Assembly: GCF_018736045.1 (NCBI RefSeq)
Contig: NZ_CP076133.1
Span: 1,488,001-1,552,000, forward strand
Length of the DNA stretch: 64,000 nt
DNA from: Flammeovirga yaeyamensis
GTDB taxonomy: Bacteria; Bacteroidota; Bacteroidia; Cytophagales; Flammeovirgaceae
Direction of reading: 5' to 3'
A program made the position numbers and the translations under genes. Within the stretch, counting starts at the first letter, position 1; the number at the start of each line of letters is the position of its first letter. Below are positions 16,413-26,019 of the stretch, piece by piece. The notes below the pieces were generated by a model. It made no database searches and had not been told where the DNA came from. It saw only the letters and a list, made by a program, of their open reading frames with translations.

Positions 16413-18521
16413 ATGCGATTTTTCTACGAATTTTTCTCAAAAGCATTTCTACATTTACTCACTGCATTTATCCTAATTCCAATGATTGGTTTTGGACAAA
16501 TGAAAATAAAGGCACAGAAATTACCAGATAATGTAAGTTCACCATTATATAGGGAATATGCTCCTTCTTTAAATGCAGATGGAACAATACTGATTTTTCA
16601 AGCCAATAGAAAGGACGGTGATAATTGGGGGATTTACGAAACAATTACAAAAGATAATGGCTTAACTTGGTCAGATCCTGTTGGCATAGATAGCGTAAAT
16701 AACTATGCAAATCAAGATGATTTAATTGGAGGACCTGTGATTTCCTATGATGGTAACACTTTGTATTTTTTCGCCAATCTCGATGAAGGTTTAGGTGCAG
16801 AAGATATTTATTACAGTGAAAGAATTGGCGATAAATGGTCTTCACCTAAAAATATAGGAAGTCCTATCAATACCAAATACCATGAAAGTTTCCCTTCTAT
16901 TTCTGCGGATGGTACGCATTTGTATTTCATGCGTTTTGATGCAGATAGTATATCAGATTCTAATACATGTTTCGAAATATATGTGTCGGAAAAACAAAGT
17001 AATGGAGAGTGGGGAATACCAGAAGCACTTCCTGCACCTATTAATTTGGAATGCGAAAAAGCACCAAGAATTTTATCTGATGGTAGAACATTAATATTTT
17101 CATCAATTAGAGCCGGAGGTAAAGGAGATTATGACTTATGGATGTCAAAATTAGGATTTAACGGGGAGTGGTCTGAACCTGTAAACATGCATTTCGTCAA
17201 CACGCCTGGTACAGACACATTTGCATCAATTTCTGCTTCAGGAGAAACCCTTTACTATTTGAATAGAGGCAAACCAGATCCAAAAGTTTTGAAGAAATAC
17301 CCTGGTGAAATGCAGCAGGAAGATATTTATACAATTCAAATTACTGAGGAATTCAAACAGTATAAAAATAAAACGATTCAGGGTCAAATTATTGATTCTA
17401 AAGATCAATCGCCTGTACAAGCTACATTTTATGTAAGAGATAGATCTACTACAGAAAGGTTATTTGAATTGCCAGTGGCGGAAGACGGAAAATTTGCACT
17501 TGTATTGACAGAAGGTATTGATTACGAAATCCTCGTGACGAAAGAAGGGTATTCAACCTATATTTTTCAAGAAGATTTATCTGATTTGAAACACTACGAA
17601 AGAGAAAAGAAGAACATCAACTTATTTAGTCATGCATTACTAAACTTAGAAGTATTTGATGCTGATTTAATGTCAAAAATTGAAAGTAATATTGTAGTTT
17701 ATAACAAAGAAACAAACTTACCATTTGATGATATTGAAATTATTTATAATGAAAAACTCACTTCTTATTCATTAAAGCTGCCCATAGGAAATCTATATGA
17801 AGTGCAGGTGAGTAAAGATAATTTTCAAACTCAATCATTCACTTTTGACCTGAGTACCATGTTACTTTATCAAAAGTTTGAAAAGTCAATAGATCTAATG
17901 CCAAACAAAGTTGAAATGCAATTTAACGTTGCAGATGCAGCTACTGAAGAAGGCATTATGGCCAAAATCGTCCTAATAAATACCGATACCGATGAAAGGA
18001 TAGAAGTAGAGGCAGAAATGGGTGAAGATGGTAAATATAAGATTGAAGTTAGAGATGGAGCCTCTTATGAAATCGAGGTAAGAAGCCCTAGAGGATATTC
18101 ATTTTTCTCATCAAAATTAAAAGCTTCTGATAAGAAAGAATTTGATGTAGCCCTTACAGAGTTAAAACCGAATAGTAAGCTTCCGCTGAAAGACATTCTA
18201 TTTGAATCTAATTCATCTGAAATTATCGAAAGTAGTTTTAGAGAATTAAGGCGTTTAGTTAAACTAATGAAGGATAATCCGAATATTGTAGTAGAATTAG
18301 CAGCACATACAGATGATGTGGGTTCTGATCGTTACAATATGAAATTATCTGAGCATAGAGCAAAAAATGTGGCGATGTATGTCATGGATTTTGGTATCCC
18401 TAAAAATCGATTAGTTCCTAAAGGTTATGGAGAGTCCCAACCCACAGTATTAAATGATACTGAAGAAAACAAAGCGATGAATAGAAGGGTAGAATTAATG
18501 GTTCTTGAAATTAATAACTAA
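16413..18521 (+). CDS. PD40 propeller / OmpA-family periplasmic protein
   Basis: 702 residues with a signal peptide (1-28). Residues about 40-300 contain PD40/WD40-like propeller repeats (YAPSLNADGTILIFQANR, FPSISADGTHLYFMRFD, APRILSDGRTLIFSSIR). Carboxypeptidase-regulatory-like segments lie at about 310-400 and 480-590, and an OmpA peptidoglycan-binding domain at 595-700 carries AAHTDDVGSDRYNMKLSEHR. The architecture is that of PorE without the N-terminal TPRs. PorE anchors the type IX secretion machinery to peptidoglycan, so this relative may anchor the exported caspase complex to the cell wall; that is inference from the operon. Confidence 0.88.
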   Translation: MRFFYEFFSKAFLHLLTAFILIPMIGFGQMKIKAQKLPDNVSSPLYREYAPSLNADGTILIFQANRKDGDNWGIYETITKDNGLTWSDPVGIDSVNNYANQDDLIGGPVISYDGNTLYFFANLDEGLGAEDIYYSERIGDKWSSPKNIGSPINTKYHESFPSISADGTHLYFMRFDADSISDSNTCFEIYVSEKQSNGEWGIPEALPAPINLECEKAPRILSDGRTLIFSSIRAGGKGDYDLWMSKLGFNGEWSEPVNMHFVNTPGTDTFASISASGETLYYLNRGKPDPKVLKKYPGEMQQEDIYTIQITEEFKQYKNKTIQGQIIDSKDQSPVQATFYVRDRSTTERLFELPVAEDGKFALVLTEGIDYEILVTKEGYSTYIFQEDLSDLKHYEREKKNINLFSHALLNLEVFDADLMSKIESNIVVYNKETNLPFDDIEIIYNEKLTSYSLKLPIGNLYEVQVSKDNFQTQSFTFDLSTMLLYQKFEKSIDLMPNKVEMQFNVADAATEEGIMAKIVLINTDTDERIEVEAEMGEDGKYKIEVRDGASYEIEVRSPRGYSFFSSKLKASDKKEFDVALTELKPNSKLPLKDILFESNSSEIIESSFRELRRLVKLMKDNPNIVVELAAHTDDVGSDRYNMKLSEHRAKNVAMYVMDFGIPKNRLVPKGYGESQPTVLNDTEENKAMNRRVELMVLEINN

Positions 18522-18539
18522 CCCAAAATTTACGAAACT

Positions 18540-20861
18540 ATGAAAAACAGCATTCAATATATCATTACATTATTACTTCTACTTTGTAACGTTTTTGTAT
18601 TCGCACAAAACAAAGAAAAAGAAGAAGAAGATATCGCCACAACTTTAGAAAGAAAGAAATACGAAGATATTGATTATAAGAAGTATTACCCTGAGTTAAA
18701 GCCTCAATATGACACTGAGATATCTGATGCACAGTTACAAGAATTAAAGAAGATCATCAAATATCAACCTTTAGAGGTCAATCCTTTATTTCAAGTAAGT
18801 GAATACTATTATCAAAGAATCAATTCATTTGATGTACTTAGACAATATCAAGCAATTCAATCAACATGTGATTCAGCGACTCGATATATTGAATTATTTG
18901 AGAAAAACCTCACAGAAAAAGAAATCAAAAAGAAATGGAAACGCTATTATTTAGAGTTTCTTCAATTTCCTGCAAATCAAGGAAAAGGTTTAGAAAAGGT
19001 AACTCAAATTGAAATCCAAAGTGAGCTAGCGAGAAGAAAGGAAGTGCTTGCAAAACAAAAATCAGAAGTTGATAGTATATATATCAATTTCAAAGAATGT
19101 ATCAATGAGTATTTGATTGCAAATGAGCAATTTAGAGAGGTGTGTGGAAAGTATCCAACCATAAAAGACTTTTACATTTTAGCAGAGTATGATAATGTCT
19201 TTGAGGAAATTCAACCGATAAAAGATCATTATTTAAAGGCATTAGAAGCTTTCCAAAGATATAAGCAAGCTTTAGAAATTCATCCTATTGAAGGTTATAC
19301 TACTGAAATAATTGAAGTTGGAATTGATAATTATAGAATTCACGGTTTAACTACAACAAGCTTCTTAAATGAGGATATACGAATGTGGAATTATGCAAAA
19401 TGGTTTGATGATGTCTCACAATTTTATCAAGCTGAAATTTTGCCTATGAGAAGCTTGGTAACAGCGTATGATCATTATTTGAATGATGTAATTAATCAAA
19501 AGGAAAAATCAAACGTTCCGAGTGAGGATCGATTCTATTTAGATGTCCGAAAAATAGGTAAGATCAAGAAGTACGATCCAAATGCATTTCCAGTAAATAT
19601 TTATGAATACAAAGAGCAAAAGATAAATTTATTAAACCAAATCACTTATTCAGAAGTATTGAATTCTGGTAGAAAGGGGGATTTAAAATACATTAGATCA
19701 CAAGCTGATATTTGGACAGAATGTCGAAAAGCGATTCATCGTTTAAGGAAAATACCTACTGATCAAAACAGTATGGGTTATAAAAAACATGCAACATTTT
19801 TTGCTCAAGAATACCAAGATGATTTATCAAATTATGTCAATAATGAAAAATCTAGTATAAAATTGACACAGCAAAAATCAGAGGATCTATTAAAAACTAT
19901 TATAGAAAATTACTTCTCATCAACCCTTTCAGATTCTGCTCAGTTTGTAGCTTATCAAAAGGATTCAATTAGTTTGGAATCTATTCAGGAAACAAACGAT
20001 TTTATAGTCAGAAGAATGAAGACTATTCATACAAGACCGAATAAAGATGATCATACTTTAGTAATAGGTACTATAAAGGACAAGAAAAGTTTAGCGGTTT
20101 TTGTGGCTGACATCGATACGTTGAATGAAGTTAATTGGCTCTCAAAATACGAATTTGATAAGAAAGAGTATCAAGATGCTCCCAACATAGATATTCCAAA
20201 TATTAATGTAAAAGGAGGTGTTGTTCATTTAATGCTTTCTGCAGAAGGAATAAAAGTGGGCGATAATGAAATAAGCCTTGATAATAAAGTAGTCATTTTT
20301 GATGCAAAAACTGGCAATCAATTAAATGAAATTCCTGTTTCGAGTCAGCGATACCCAAGAGTTTTCGAATATTTACAGGAAACAAAAAGTTATCTGATTG
20401 CTTACAAAGGGAAGACTAAAAATTCTATTCAAGAATACGATACCTTAAATATTCAAAACATTAAAATTGATGGAGAACAATTGTGGTCATCGAATTACTT
20501 AATGAAAGGAATGATTACTGAAATTCTTCCACTACAAAATCAATTTTTATTGGTAGCAAATATCAATAAGCTAAGTGATATAAATGAGACCAACGTCTTA
20601 TTGGCCAATAATATGGAGTTTGGTAAGTTTAATACTGCCATACTGAAAATAGATAGTTTTGGTCAGGCAAAAGATGGCACAGTCCTTAAATCAGAACAAC
20701 CTTACGAATCGATATTTGCATTATCTGACTATGATAACACATTAAATCTTATCGGTGTGAAAGGAGATTATTCAAGAGATAAAAACTATACTAATAAGGA
20801 TCTCATGCTTGTAAGTATGAGGATAAATAACCTAAAAGTAGAAGAAAAAAATATTCAATAA
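18540..20861 (+). CDS. Exported 773-residue protein of the caspase operon, family not recognised
   Basis: Signal peptide at 1-22 (ending FVFAQ), then a highly charged linker. Residues about 60-480 are almost entirely helical, with TPR-like and coiled-coil character (LQELKKIIKYQPLEVNPLFQ, then HYLKALEAFQRYKQALEIHP). Residues about 500-770 are beta-rich and look like a propeller (HTLVIGTIKDKKSLAVFVAD, VVHLMLSAEGIKVGDNE, FNTAILKIDSFGQAKDG). I do not recognise the family. It begins 18 bp after the OmpA-like gene, and its stop overlaps the ATG of the TPR-caspase gene (TAATG), so it is translationally coupled to the caspase and is likely a binding partner or scaffold. Confidence 0.8.
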   Translation: MKNSIQYIITLLLLLCNVFVFAQNKEKEEEDIATTLERKKYEDIDYKKYYPELKPQYDTEISDAQLQELKKIIKYQPLEVNPLFQVSEYYYQRINSFDVLRQYQAIQSTCDSATRYIELFEKNLTEKEIKKKWKRYYLEFLQFPANQGKGLEKVTQIEIQSELARRKEVLAKQKSEVDSIYINFKECINEYLIANEQFREVCGKYPTIKDFYILAEYDNVFEEIQPIKDHYLKALEAFQRYKQALEIHPIEGYTTEIIEVGIDNYRIHGLTTTSFLNEDIRMWNYAKWFDDVSQFYQAEILPMRSLVTAYDHYLNDVINQKEKSNVPSEDRFYLDVRKIGKIKKYDPNAFPVNIYEYKEQKINLLNQITYSEVLNSGRKGDLKYIRSQADIWTECRKAIHRLRKIPTDQNSMGYKKHATFFAQEYQDDLSNYVNNEKSSIKLTQQKSEDLLKTIIENYFSSTLSDSAQFVAYQKDSISLESIQETNDFIVRRMKTIHTRPNKDDHTLVIGTIKDKKSLAVFVADIDTLNEVNWLSKYEFDKKEYQDAPNIDIPNINVKGGVVHLMLSAEGIKVGDNEISLDNKVVIFDAKTGNQLNEIPVSSQRYPRVFEYLQETKSYLIAYKGKTKNSIQEYDTLNIQNIKIDGEQLWSSNYLMKGMITEILPLQNQFLLVANINKLSDINETNVLLANNMEFGKFNTAILKIDSFGQAKDGTVLKSEQPYESIFALSDYDNTLNLIGVKGDYSRDKNYTNKDLMLVSMRINNLKVEEKNIQ

Positions 20862-23038
20862 TGAAAAATATTAATATAATAGTATCGATCGTTTGTCTCA
20901 TTCTCATCTCTAATTTTTCTTCTGCTCAAACAGTTGAAGAGATCTGGGAAAAACACATGAAAAGTGCCCGAGATTGGTATGAGTTAGATGAATTTGATAA
21001 TGCCTTAAAGGATTACGTTAAAGCAAAAGAAACTTTACCCACAGATTCTGTTGCTTATTTAGAAGGAGCGATGACGGCGGCTTATGCCATGAATGAAGAA
21101 ATATTCGAAAAATTAAAATCGGAATTTTCTTCAGTATTTAAATACACATCTCCTAGTTTTTATGATTACTCTGAAATTCTTCTACAGTCTCGTATTCAAA
21201 ATCAAACGGGTAATTTAGAACAGCTGTATAAAATTGGATTGGATAAATATCCACATCATACAGAGATGTATGCAGGTCCTTTACTAGGTATATATTTCGA
21301 AAATAATCAAATCGATGAGGCCAAATCATTGTTAGAAAATTCATTGAATAAAGTAGATAACCCTGAGTTTGCTTATACATTAGGGGTGATTTATCAAAAT
21401 GAGGGTAAGATTGATGAAGCCATAAAGACTTATGAGAAAGCATTGAAAATTGATCCTAAACACATCAATACCAACTACAATATAGGTACTATCTATTATA
21501 ATCAGGCAGTTCGAAGCATTAATAGATTAAATGATTTAAGTGTTGAGGAATTCGAAACAAGAAGCTTAGAAATGAATAAGGTGGCTTTAGAAAAACTAAA
21601 AACTGCCAAACCTTATATCGATAGAGCCGCTTCTGATGAAAATAAATCAACAGATGCTTTCGAATTTCTTCAAACTACATTGGTATTAATTGATCATGTA
21701 GAACACATCAATGAAACAATATTAGAAGAAAGAGAAAAGGATAAAAGTATTATTTCATTTTCTAAAGATGAGAATACTTCTAGCAATCTAAATGAAGCTC
21801 CAGTTGTACCTACAGTAAAATCTCCTGTAATTGAGAAATCTACTAATGAAGAAGTAGTTGTTAAAACAGAAAAAAAAGAGACATCAAAAATTCTTCCAGC
21901 TGAGTTAATGATGTCCAATTTACAGTTTGTATATGACAATGGACAATCGACTCTTGCAAAGGGAGGATCAGGAAAAATTAAACTTAGAATCGAAAATTGG
22001 GGTGAGGGTACATCATACAAACCCACTGTGAAATTATTAGCTTCTATGTCCATTACTGGATTAAATTATGACCGATCAGTAAAGCTTAAGGATATTGCTC
22101 CTAATGGAGCCGTTGATGTGGAAATAAATGTGACTTATGAGAAGCCAAATGCAGTATCAAGAGGCTTTAAAGCGATAACAGCAACTCAAAATAAATTTAG
22201 AGTAATGGTTTCTGATTCCCTTAGAAACCGATCTGAAATTCAGGAATTTGTTTTGAATCTTGATCAAAAAGACGTTGATACAACTCCTGCAATGGCGGTG
22301 AAGACTGTTCAGGCAGGTAAAAACTATTTAGTTCTGATTGCGGCAAACAATTATACTTCTTGGACACCTTTAAAAAATGCAGTAAGTGATGCTGAAAACA
22401 TCAAAAATGTATTATTGAACAATTATCATTACGATCCTGAAAATGTCTATGAGTTATACAATGAGAAAGTGACTAAAACAGAAATATCAAAATTGGTTAG
22501 AGATTTAGCTGCTAAAGTAGGTGATGAAGATAAATTATTGATTTACTATTCGGGTCATGGATATTATGATGACTTCACCCAAGACGGTTATTGGGTACCC
22601 GTCGATGCGGACCACTCAGAAGAGGATATGTCGACTTATTTACCTAACACAACCATTTTAAAATATATCAAAGCTTTAAAAACTAAGCACACCTTGCTAA
22701 TTTCTGATGCGTGTTACTCTGGTTCTATGTTTAGTGTGAGGACAAGAGGAATGAAATATGCTGATCGAGTAGAATCTTTACCTTCAAGGTGGGGACTCGC
22801 TTCTGGTGGATTAACTGAAGTTTCAGATGGAGAAGAAGGTGGACATAGCCCTTTTAATAAATATTTAACAAACTATTTAAGAAACAATACAAGTGAGAAA
22901 ATTACAATTCGTAATTTAGCTATGTATGTTCGTGAATCTGTAATGAGTAATGCCGAACAAGAGCCAGAAGGAAAACCTCTAAAAGATGTTGGTCATGAGG
23001 GAGGTGAATTTGTTTTTCAACTTAGAAACTATCAATAA
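20861..23038 (+). CDS. Exported TPR-caspase (peptidase C14 family)
   Basis: 725 residues. Signal peptide at 1-22 (SNFSSAQ), TPR repeats at about 30-240 (EFAYTLGVIYQNEGKIDEAI, then TYEKALKIDPKHINTNYNIG), an immunoglobulin/CARDB-like domain at about 345-475 and a caspase-like domain at about 485-720. The catalytic dyad is intact: His566 in YYSGHG and Cys618 in SDACYSG. Caspase-like C14 enzymes cut after basic or acidic residues depending on the subgroup; specificity is not predicted here. The signal peptide places the protease in the periplasm or outside, unlike most studied bacterial caspases. It is coupled to the gene before and lies 3 bp from the WD40-caspase gene. Confidence 0.9.
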   Translation: MKNINIIVSIVCLILISNFSSAQTVEEIWEKHMKSARDWYELDEFDNALKDYVKAKETLPTDSVAYLEGAMTAAYAMNEEIFEKLKSEFSSVFKYTSPSFYDYSEILLQSRIQNQTGNLEQLYKIGLDKYPHHTEMYAGPLLGIYFENNQIDEAKSLLENSLNKVDNPEFAYTLGVIYQNEGKIDEAIKTYEKALKIDPKHINTNYNIGTIYYNQAVRSINRLNDLSVEEFETRSLEMNKVALEKLKTAKPYIDRAASDENKSTDAFEFLQTTLVLIDHVEHINETILEEREKDKSIISFSKDENTSSNLNEAPVVPTVKSPVIEKSTNEEVVVKTEKKETSKILPAELMMSNLQFVYDNGQSTLAKGGSGKIKLRIENWGEGTSYKPTVKLLASMSITGLNYDRSVKLKDIAPNGAVDVEINVTYEKPNAVSRGFKAITATQNKFRVMVSDSLRNRSEIQEFVLNLDQKDVDTTPAMAVKTVQAGKNYLVLIAANNYTSWTPLKNAVSDAENIKNVLLNNYHYDPENVYELYNEKVTKTEISKLVRDLAAKVGDEDKLLIYYSGHGYYDDFTQDGYWVPVDADHSEEDMSTYLPNTTILKYIKALKTKHTLLISDACYSGSMFSVRTRGMKYADRVESLPSRWGLASGGLTEVSDGEEGGHSPFNKYLTNYLRNNTSEKITIRNLAMYVRESVMSNAEQEPEGKPLKDVGHEGGEFVFQLRNYQ

Positions 23039-23041
23039 ACT

Positions 23042-25903
23042 ATGAAATCTAGCATTCAACTATTTCTATTATTTATACTATCCAACTATTGCTTTGGTCA
23101 GCACTTAATGATTGACCCACAAGGTCATTCATCTCTAGTAAGAGGAGTAGCTTTTTCGAATGATAATAGTAAACTAGTATCGGTTTCTGAAGACAAAACC
23201 ATACGTATTTGGGATTTAAGAAATAATGAATTAGAAGAAACGCTATGGGGTACTTATGCTAAAGGTAAAGAAGGACGTTACAATACCTTAAGTATGCATC
23301 CTAAAAAGAATATGATAGCGGCAGCTGGCTATTTACCCAATAATGAGATTAGAATTATTGATTTAAACAACTCATCACAAACGGCTTCATTTATTGGACA
23401 CACTAATGTGATTACGGATTTAAGTTTCTCTCCTGATGGACAATGGTTATGTAGTGCTAGTGCAGATAAAACCGTGAAATTATGGTATGTACCTTATTTG
23501 AAATCAACAAAAACCAATTTTACTCTTTCTATAGATGAGTTCCAAGACTTGGTTTATTCAGTAGACTTTTCAAAAGACGGTACAAAAATAGTTTGTGCCT
23601 CATTCGACGGATCTATTAAGTTATATCAATTAAATGCAACAAAAGATAAGGCTACTTTATTAAATACATGGGAAACGTTTGAACCTGTAACGAAAATCAA
23701 ATTCTCTTCCAATCATATTATAGCAGGAACATCAAAAGGTAAAGTATTTATTTATTCTCCAAAAGGTGAGGAGGAAGCAGTTATTCCAAGTGCAAAAGGC
23801 TATATCACGACTATTGATCTTCCAGAAAGTGAAGATGAATGTTTGATAGTGGATTCTAAAGGAAACCTTACTATATACAACACATCCAATTGGTTAAAGA
23901 ATAAATTTATTCCTGCTGAAAAAGGAATTATCTCCGCTGCACGATTTGCTAATAACACTAATAAATATGTGGTGTATGCAAAAGGTGTGGAAGGAATGTT
24001 ATCCATTTATGATATTGAAAAAGAAAAGAATATCCTTCAATTCGAAAGTGATGGTATGTCGAATAAAAGAATAGGAAGATCAGAAGGGAAACGTTTTGCT
24101 TTATCCGTAAATCATAAGAAAAGACAACCTTACAATAAGGTATTTGATTTCGAGAAATTAGTGATGGAACTAAATGTCGAGAAGCAATCGGAATATGAGA
24201 TGCCTGTGATTGAGGGTCAAGGTATAACATTAAGAAAAATTAATGCGTACACTTTGCAGATTGGGTCTTCGAAAGTAATAAATGATAAAAACAGAGATAA
24301 AGCAATTAATGCTTATTGTTTTACACCAAAAGGAAATGTAATTGTATCGAGTGGTAACTCATTAAAATTATATAATCAGAGTGCTCAATTAGTAAAAGAG
24401 TTTCATGGTCATAGTGCTTCGGTTATAACTGCTCATGTTTCTAAAGATGGGCGGTACTTAATATCATCAAGTGATGATCAAACGACTAAATTATGGAATA
24501 TTGAGACAGGAGAATTATTAGCGTCCTTATTTGTTAGTTTACACAATGAATGGGTGTGTTGGTCGCCTAAAGGATATTATCATGCATCAGCAGGAGGCGA
24601 AAAATATATTGGTTGGTTAGAAAGTAAGGGAATAGGTGAACTAAGTAATTATTACTCTGTTAATTTTGCAGATAAAAGATATCATAAAAAGGAGGTGCTT
24701 ATAAAGATTATTGAAATGGGGAGTTTCGATCAAGCAATCAATGCATTAGGTTTGAAGAAAGTTGACCCTGAAGAACTTGTAAAACAACAGCCTAGAATTG
24801 AGTGGGTTTCTCCAAATTTACATACTCAATTAAGAGGTACAGATTTGGTGAAAGTAGATGCTACGATAACATCAAAATCACAATTGAAAACAGCAAAAAT
24901 ATTAGTAGATGGTCGTCCGAAATCAATAGATTTAAATGCTGTTTCTGAAGTTTCTGGACTGTATAGTTATCAGATAAAGGAAGAATTCAAGACGCATCAT
25001 GACCAAATGAAAGTTCAAATTTTTGCAGAAAATGAATTTGCTAAAATTACTTCTAAACCTAGAAGCATATCAAAAATTAATCCAGAGAATACTTTATCAG
25101 ATGTAGGATTTGATATTGAAGCTTTAATGAGTTCAATAACTAAAACCCAGAAAAGTACCCAAAATATTTACTTATTATCTATTGGGATTTCCAATTACAA
25201 CGATAAGACTTTAAACCTGAATTATGCTGACAAGGACGCTTTAGCAATATCTGATATTTATAGAAAACAAGCCAATGGCAAATTGTTTAATGAAGTTTTT
25301 GTCAAGGAACTAACAAACGAAGAAGCGAAAAAAGAAAACATTTTAAGCGGATTCCAATGGTTGTCAAAGAATGCAACTTCTGATGATTTAGCAGTTGTTT
25401 TTATTGCTTCTCATGGATTGAATTGGGAAAATAATTTCTATGTGATTCCTCATGATGTAGATCTTAAAGACGTTGATAAAAGTGCTGTGAAATGGGCTGA
25501 TTGTGCGAATGTGATGACACAATTACCGTCACAAGTTTTACTTTATGTGGACGCATGTAACAGTGGTCAATTAGGGGTGAATATTGCTCATTCTGATAAT
25601 ACTGAATCTATCCGATCATTATCTAGTGACGAAAATGGTGTGATAATTATGTCTGGTTCGACAGGTAAAGAAAGTTCTTTAGAAAGTTCTGAGTGGCAAC
25701 ATGGTGCATTTACTGCAGCGATAATTGATGGACTTGGAGAAGGAAAAGCGGATTACTCAGGAGATCAGATTATCTCTTTAAGAGAACTGGATTTATATAT
25801 CGCAATGAAAGTGGAGGAATTAACAAAAGGAAAGCAACATCCAACAACGCAAAAACCAAGTACTATAAGTGTTGTGAATGTTGGAGAAATGATACCTCAG
25901 TAA
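23042..25903 (+). CDS. Exported WD40-caspase (peptidase C14 family)
   Basis: 953 residues. Signal peptide at 1-19 (NYCFGQ). WD40 repeats lie at about 25-160 (HSSLVRGVAFSNDNSKLVSV, then HTNVITDLSFSPDGQWLCSA) and again near 455-500 (HSASVITAHVSKDGRYLISS, then DDQTTKLWNIETGELLASL). A linker with a beta domain runs to about 690, and the caspase domain spans about 710-945. The dyad is His791 in IASHG and Cys839 in VDACNSG. Last gene of the five-gene operon, 3 bp after the TPR-caspase. The propeller is a likely platform for substrate or partner binding. A longer paralogue is encoded at 35226-40313. Confidence 0.9.
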   Translation: MKSSIQLFLLFILSNYCFGQHLMIDPQGHSSLVRGVAFSNDNSKLVSVSEDKTIRIWDLRNNELEETLWGTYAKGKEGRYNTLSMHPKKNMIAAAGYLPNNEIRIIDLNNSSQTASFIGHTNVITDLSFSPDGQWLCSASADKTVKLWYVPYLKSTKTNFTLSIDEFQDLVYSVDFSKDGTKIVCASFDGSIKLYQLNATKDKATLLNTWETFEPVTKIKFSSNHIIAGTSKGKVFIYSPKGEEEAVIPSAKGYITTIDLPESEDECLIVDSKGNLTIYNTSNWLKNKFIPAEKGIISAARFANNTNKYVVYAKGVEGMLSIYDIEKEKNILQFESDGMSNKRIGRSEGKRFALSVNHKKRQPYNKVFDFEKLVMELNVEKQSEYEMPVIEGQGITLRKINAYTLQIGSSKVINDKNRDKAINAYCFTPKGNVIVSSGNSLKLYNQSAQLVKEFHGHSASVITAHVSKDGRYLISSSDDQTTKLWNIETGELLASLFVSLHNEWVCWSPKGYYHASAGGEKYIGWLESKGIGELSNYYSVNFADKRYHKKEVLIKIIEMGSFDQAINALGLKKVDPEELVKQQPRIEWVSPNLHTQLRGTDLVKVDATITSKSQLKTAKILVDGRPKSIDLNAVSEVSGLYSYQIKEEFKTHHDQMKVQIFAENEFAKITSKPRSISKINPENTLSDVGFDIEALMSSITKTQKSTQNIYLLSIGISNYNDKTLNLNYADKDALAISDIYRKQANGKLFNEVFVKELTNEEAKKENILSGFQWLSKNATSDDLAVVFIASHGLNWENNFYVIPHDVDLKDVDKSAVKWADCANVMTQLPSQVLLYVDACNSGQLGVNIAHSDNTESIRSLSSDENGVIIMSGSTGKESSLESSEWQHGAFTAAIIDGLGEGKADYSGDQIISLRELDLYIAMKVEELTKGKQHPTTQKPSTISVVNVGEMIPQ

Positions 25904-25916
25904 ACATATTTTAGTT

Positions 25917-26009
25917 TGATGAGTGATCTAGATGATTATTAGTACTAATTTTATGGTTATATTTAGAACAAATAGAAACTTAATTAGTTATTAACCTGAT
26001 CACTCTTCA
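25917..26009. repeat. Inverted repeat upstream of the Omp85-like gene
   Basis: TGATGAGTGATC (25917-25928) and GATCACTCTTCA (25998-26009) are inverted copies with one mismatch, about 69 bases apart. They bracket most of the gap between the WD40-caspase and the Omp85-like barrel gene. No T run follows, so it is not a standard terminator. It could be a folded leader or two operator half-sites. Confidence 0.35.
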
Positions 26010-26019
26010 AACTCTATTC

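Noticed and set aside
21694-22053. 119-codon frame opposite the TPR-caspase gene
   Set aside because: Antisense shadow of the linker and Ig-like region of the caspase; composition unlike real proteins of this genome.
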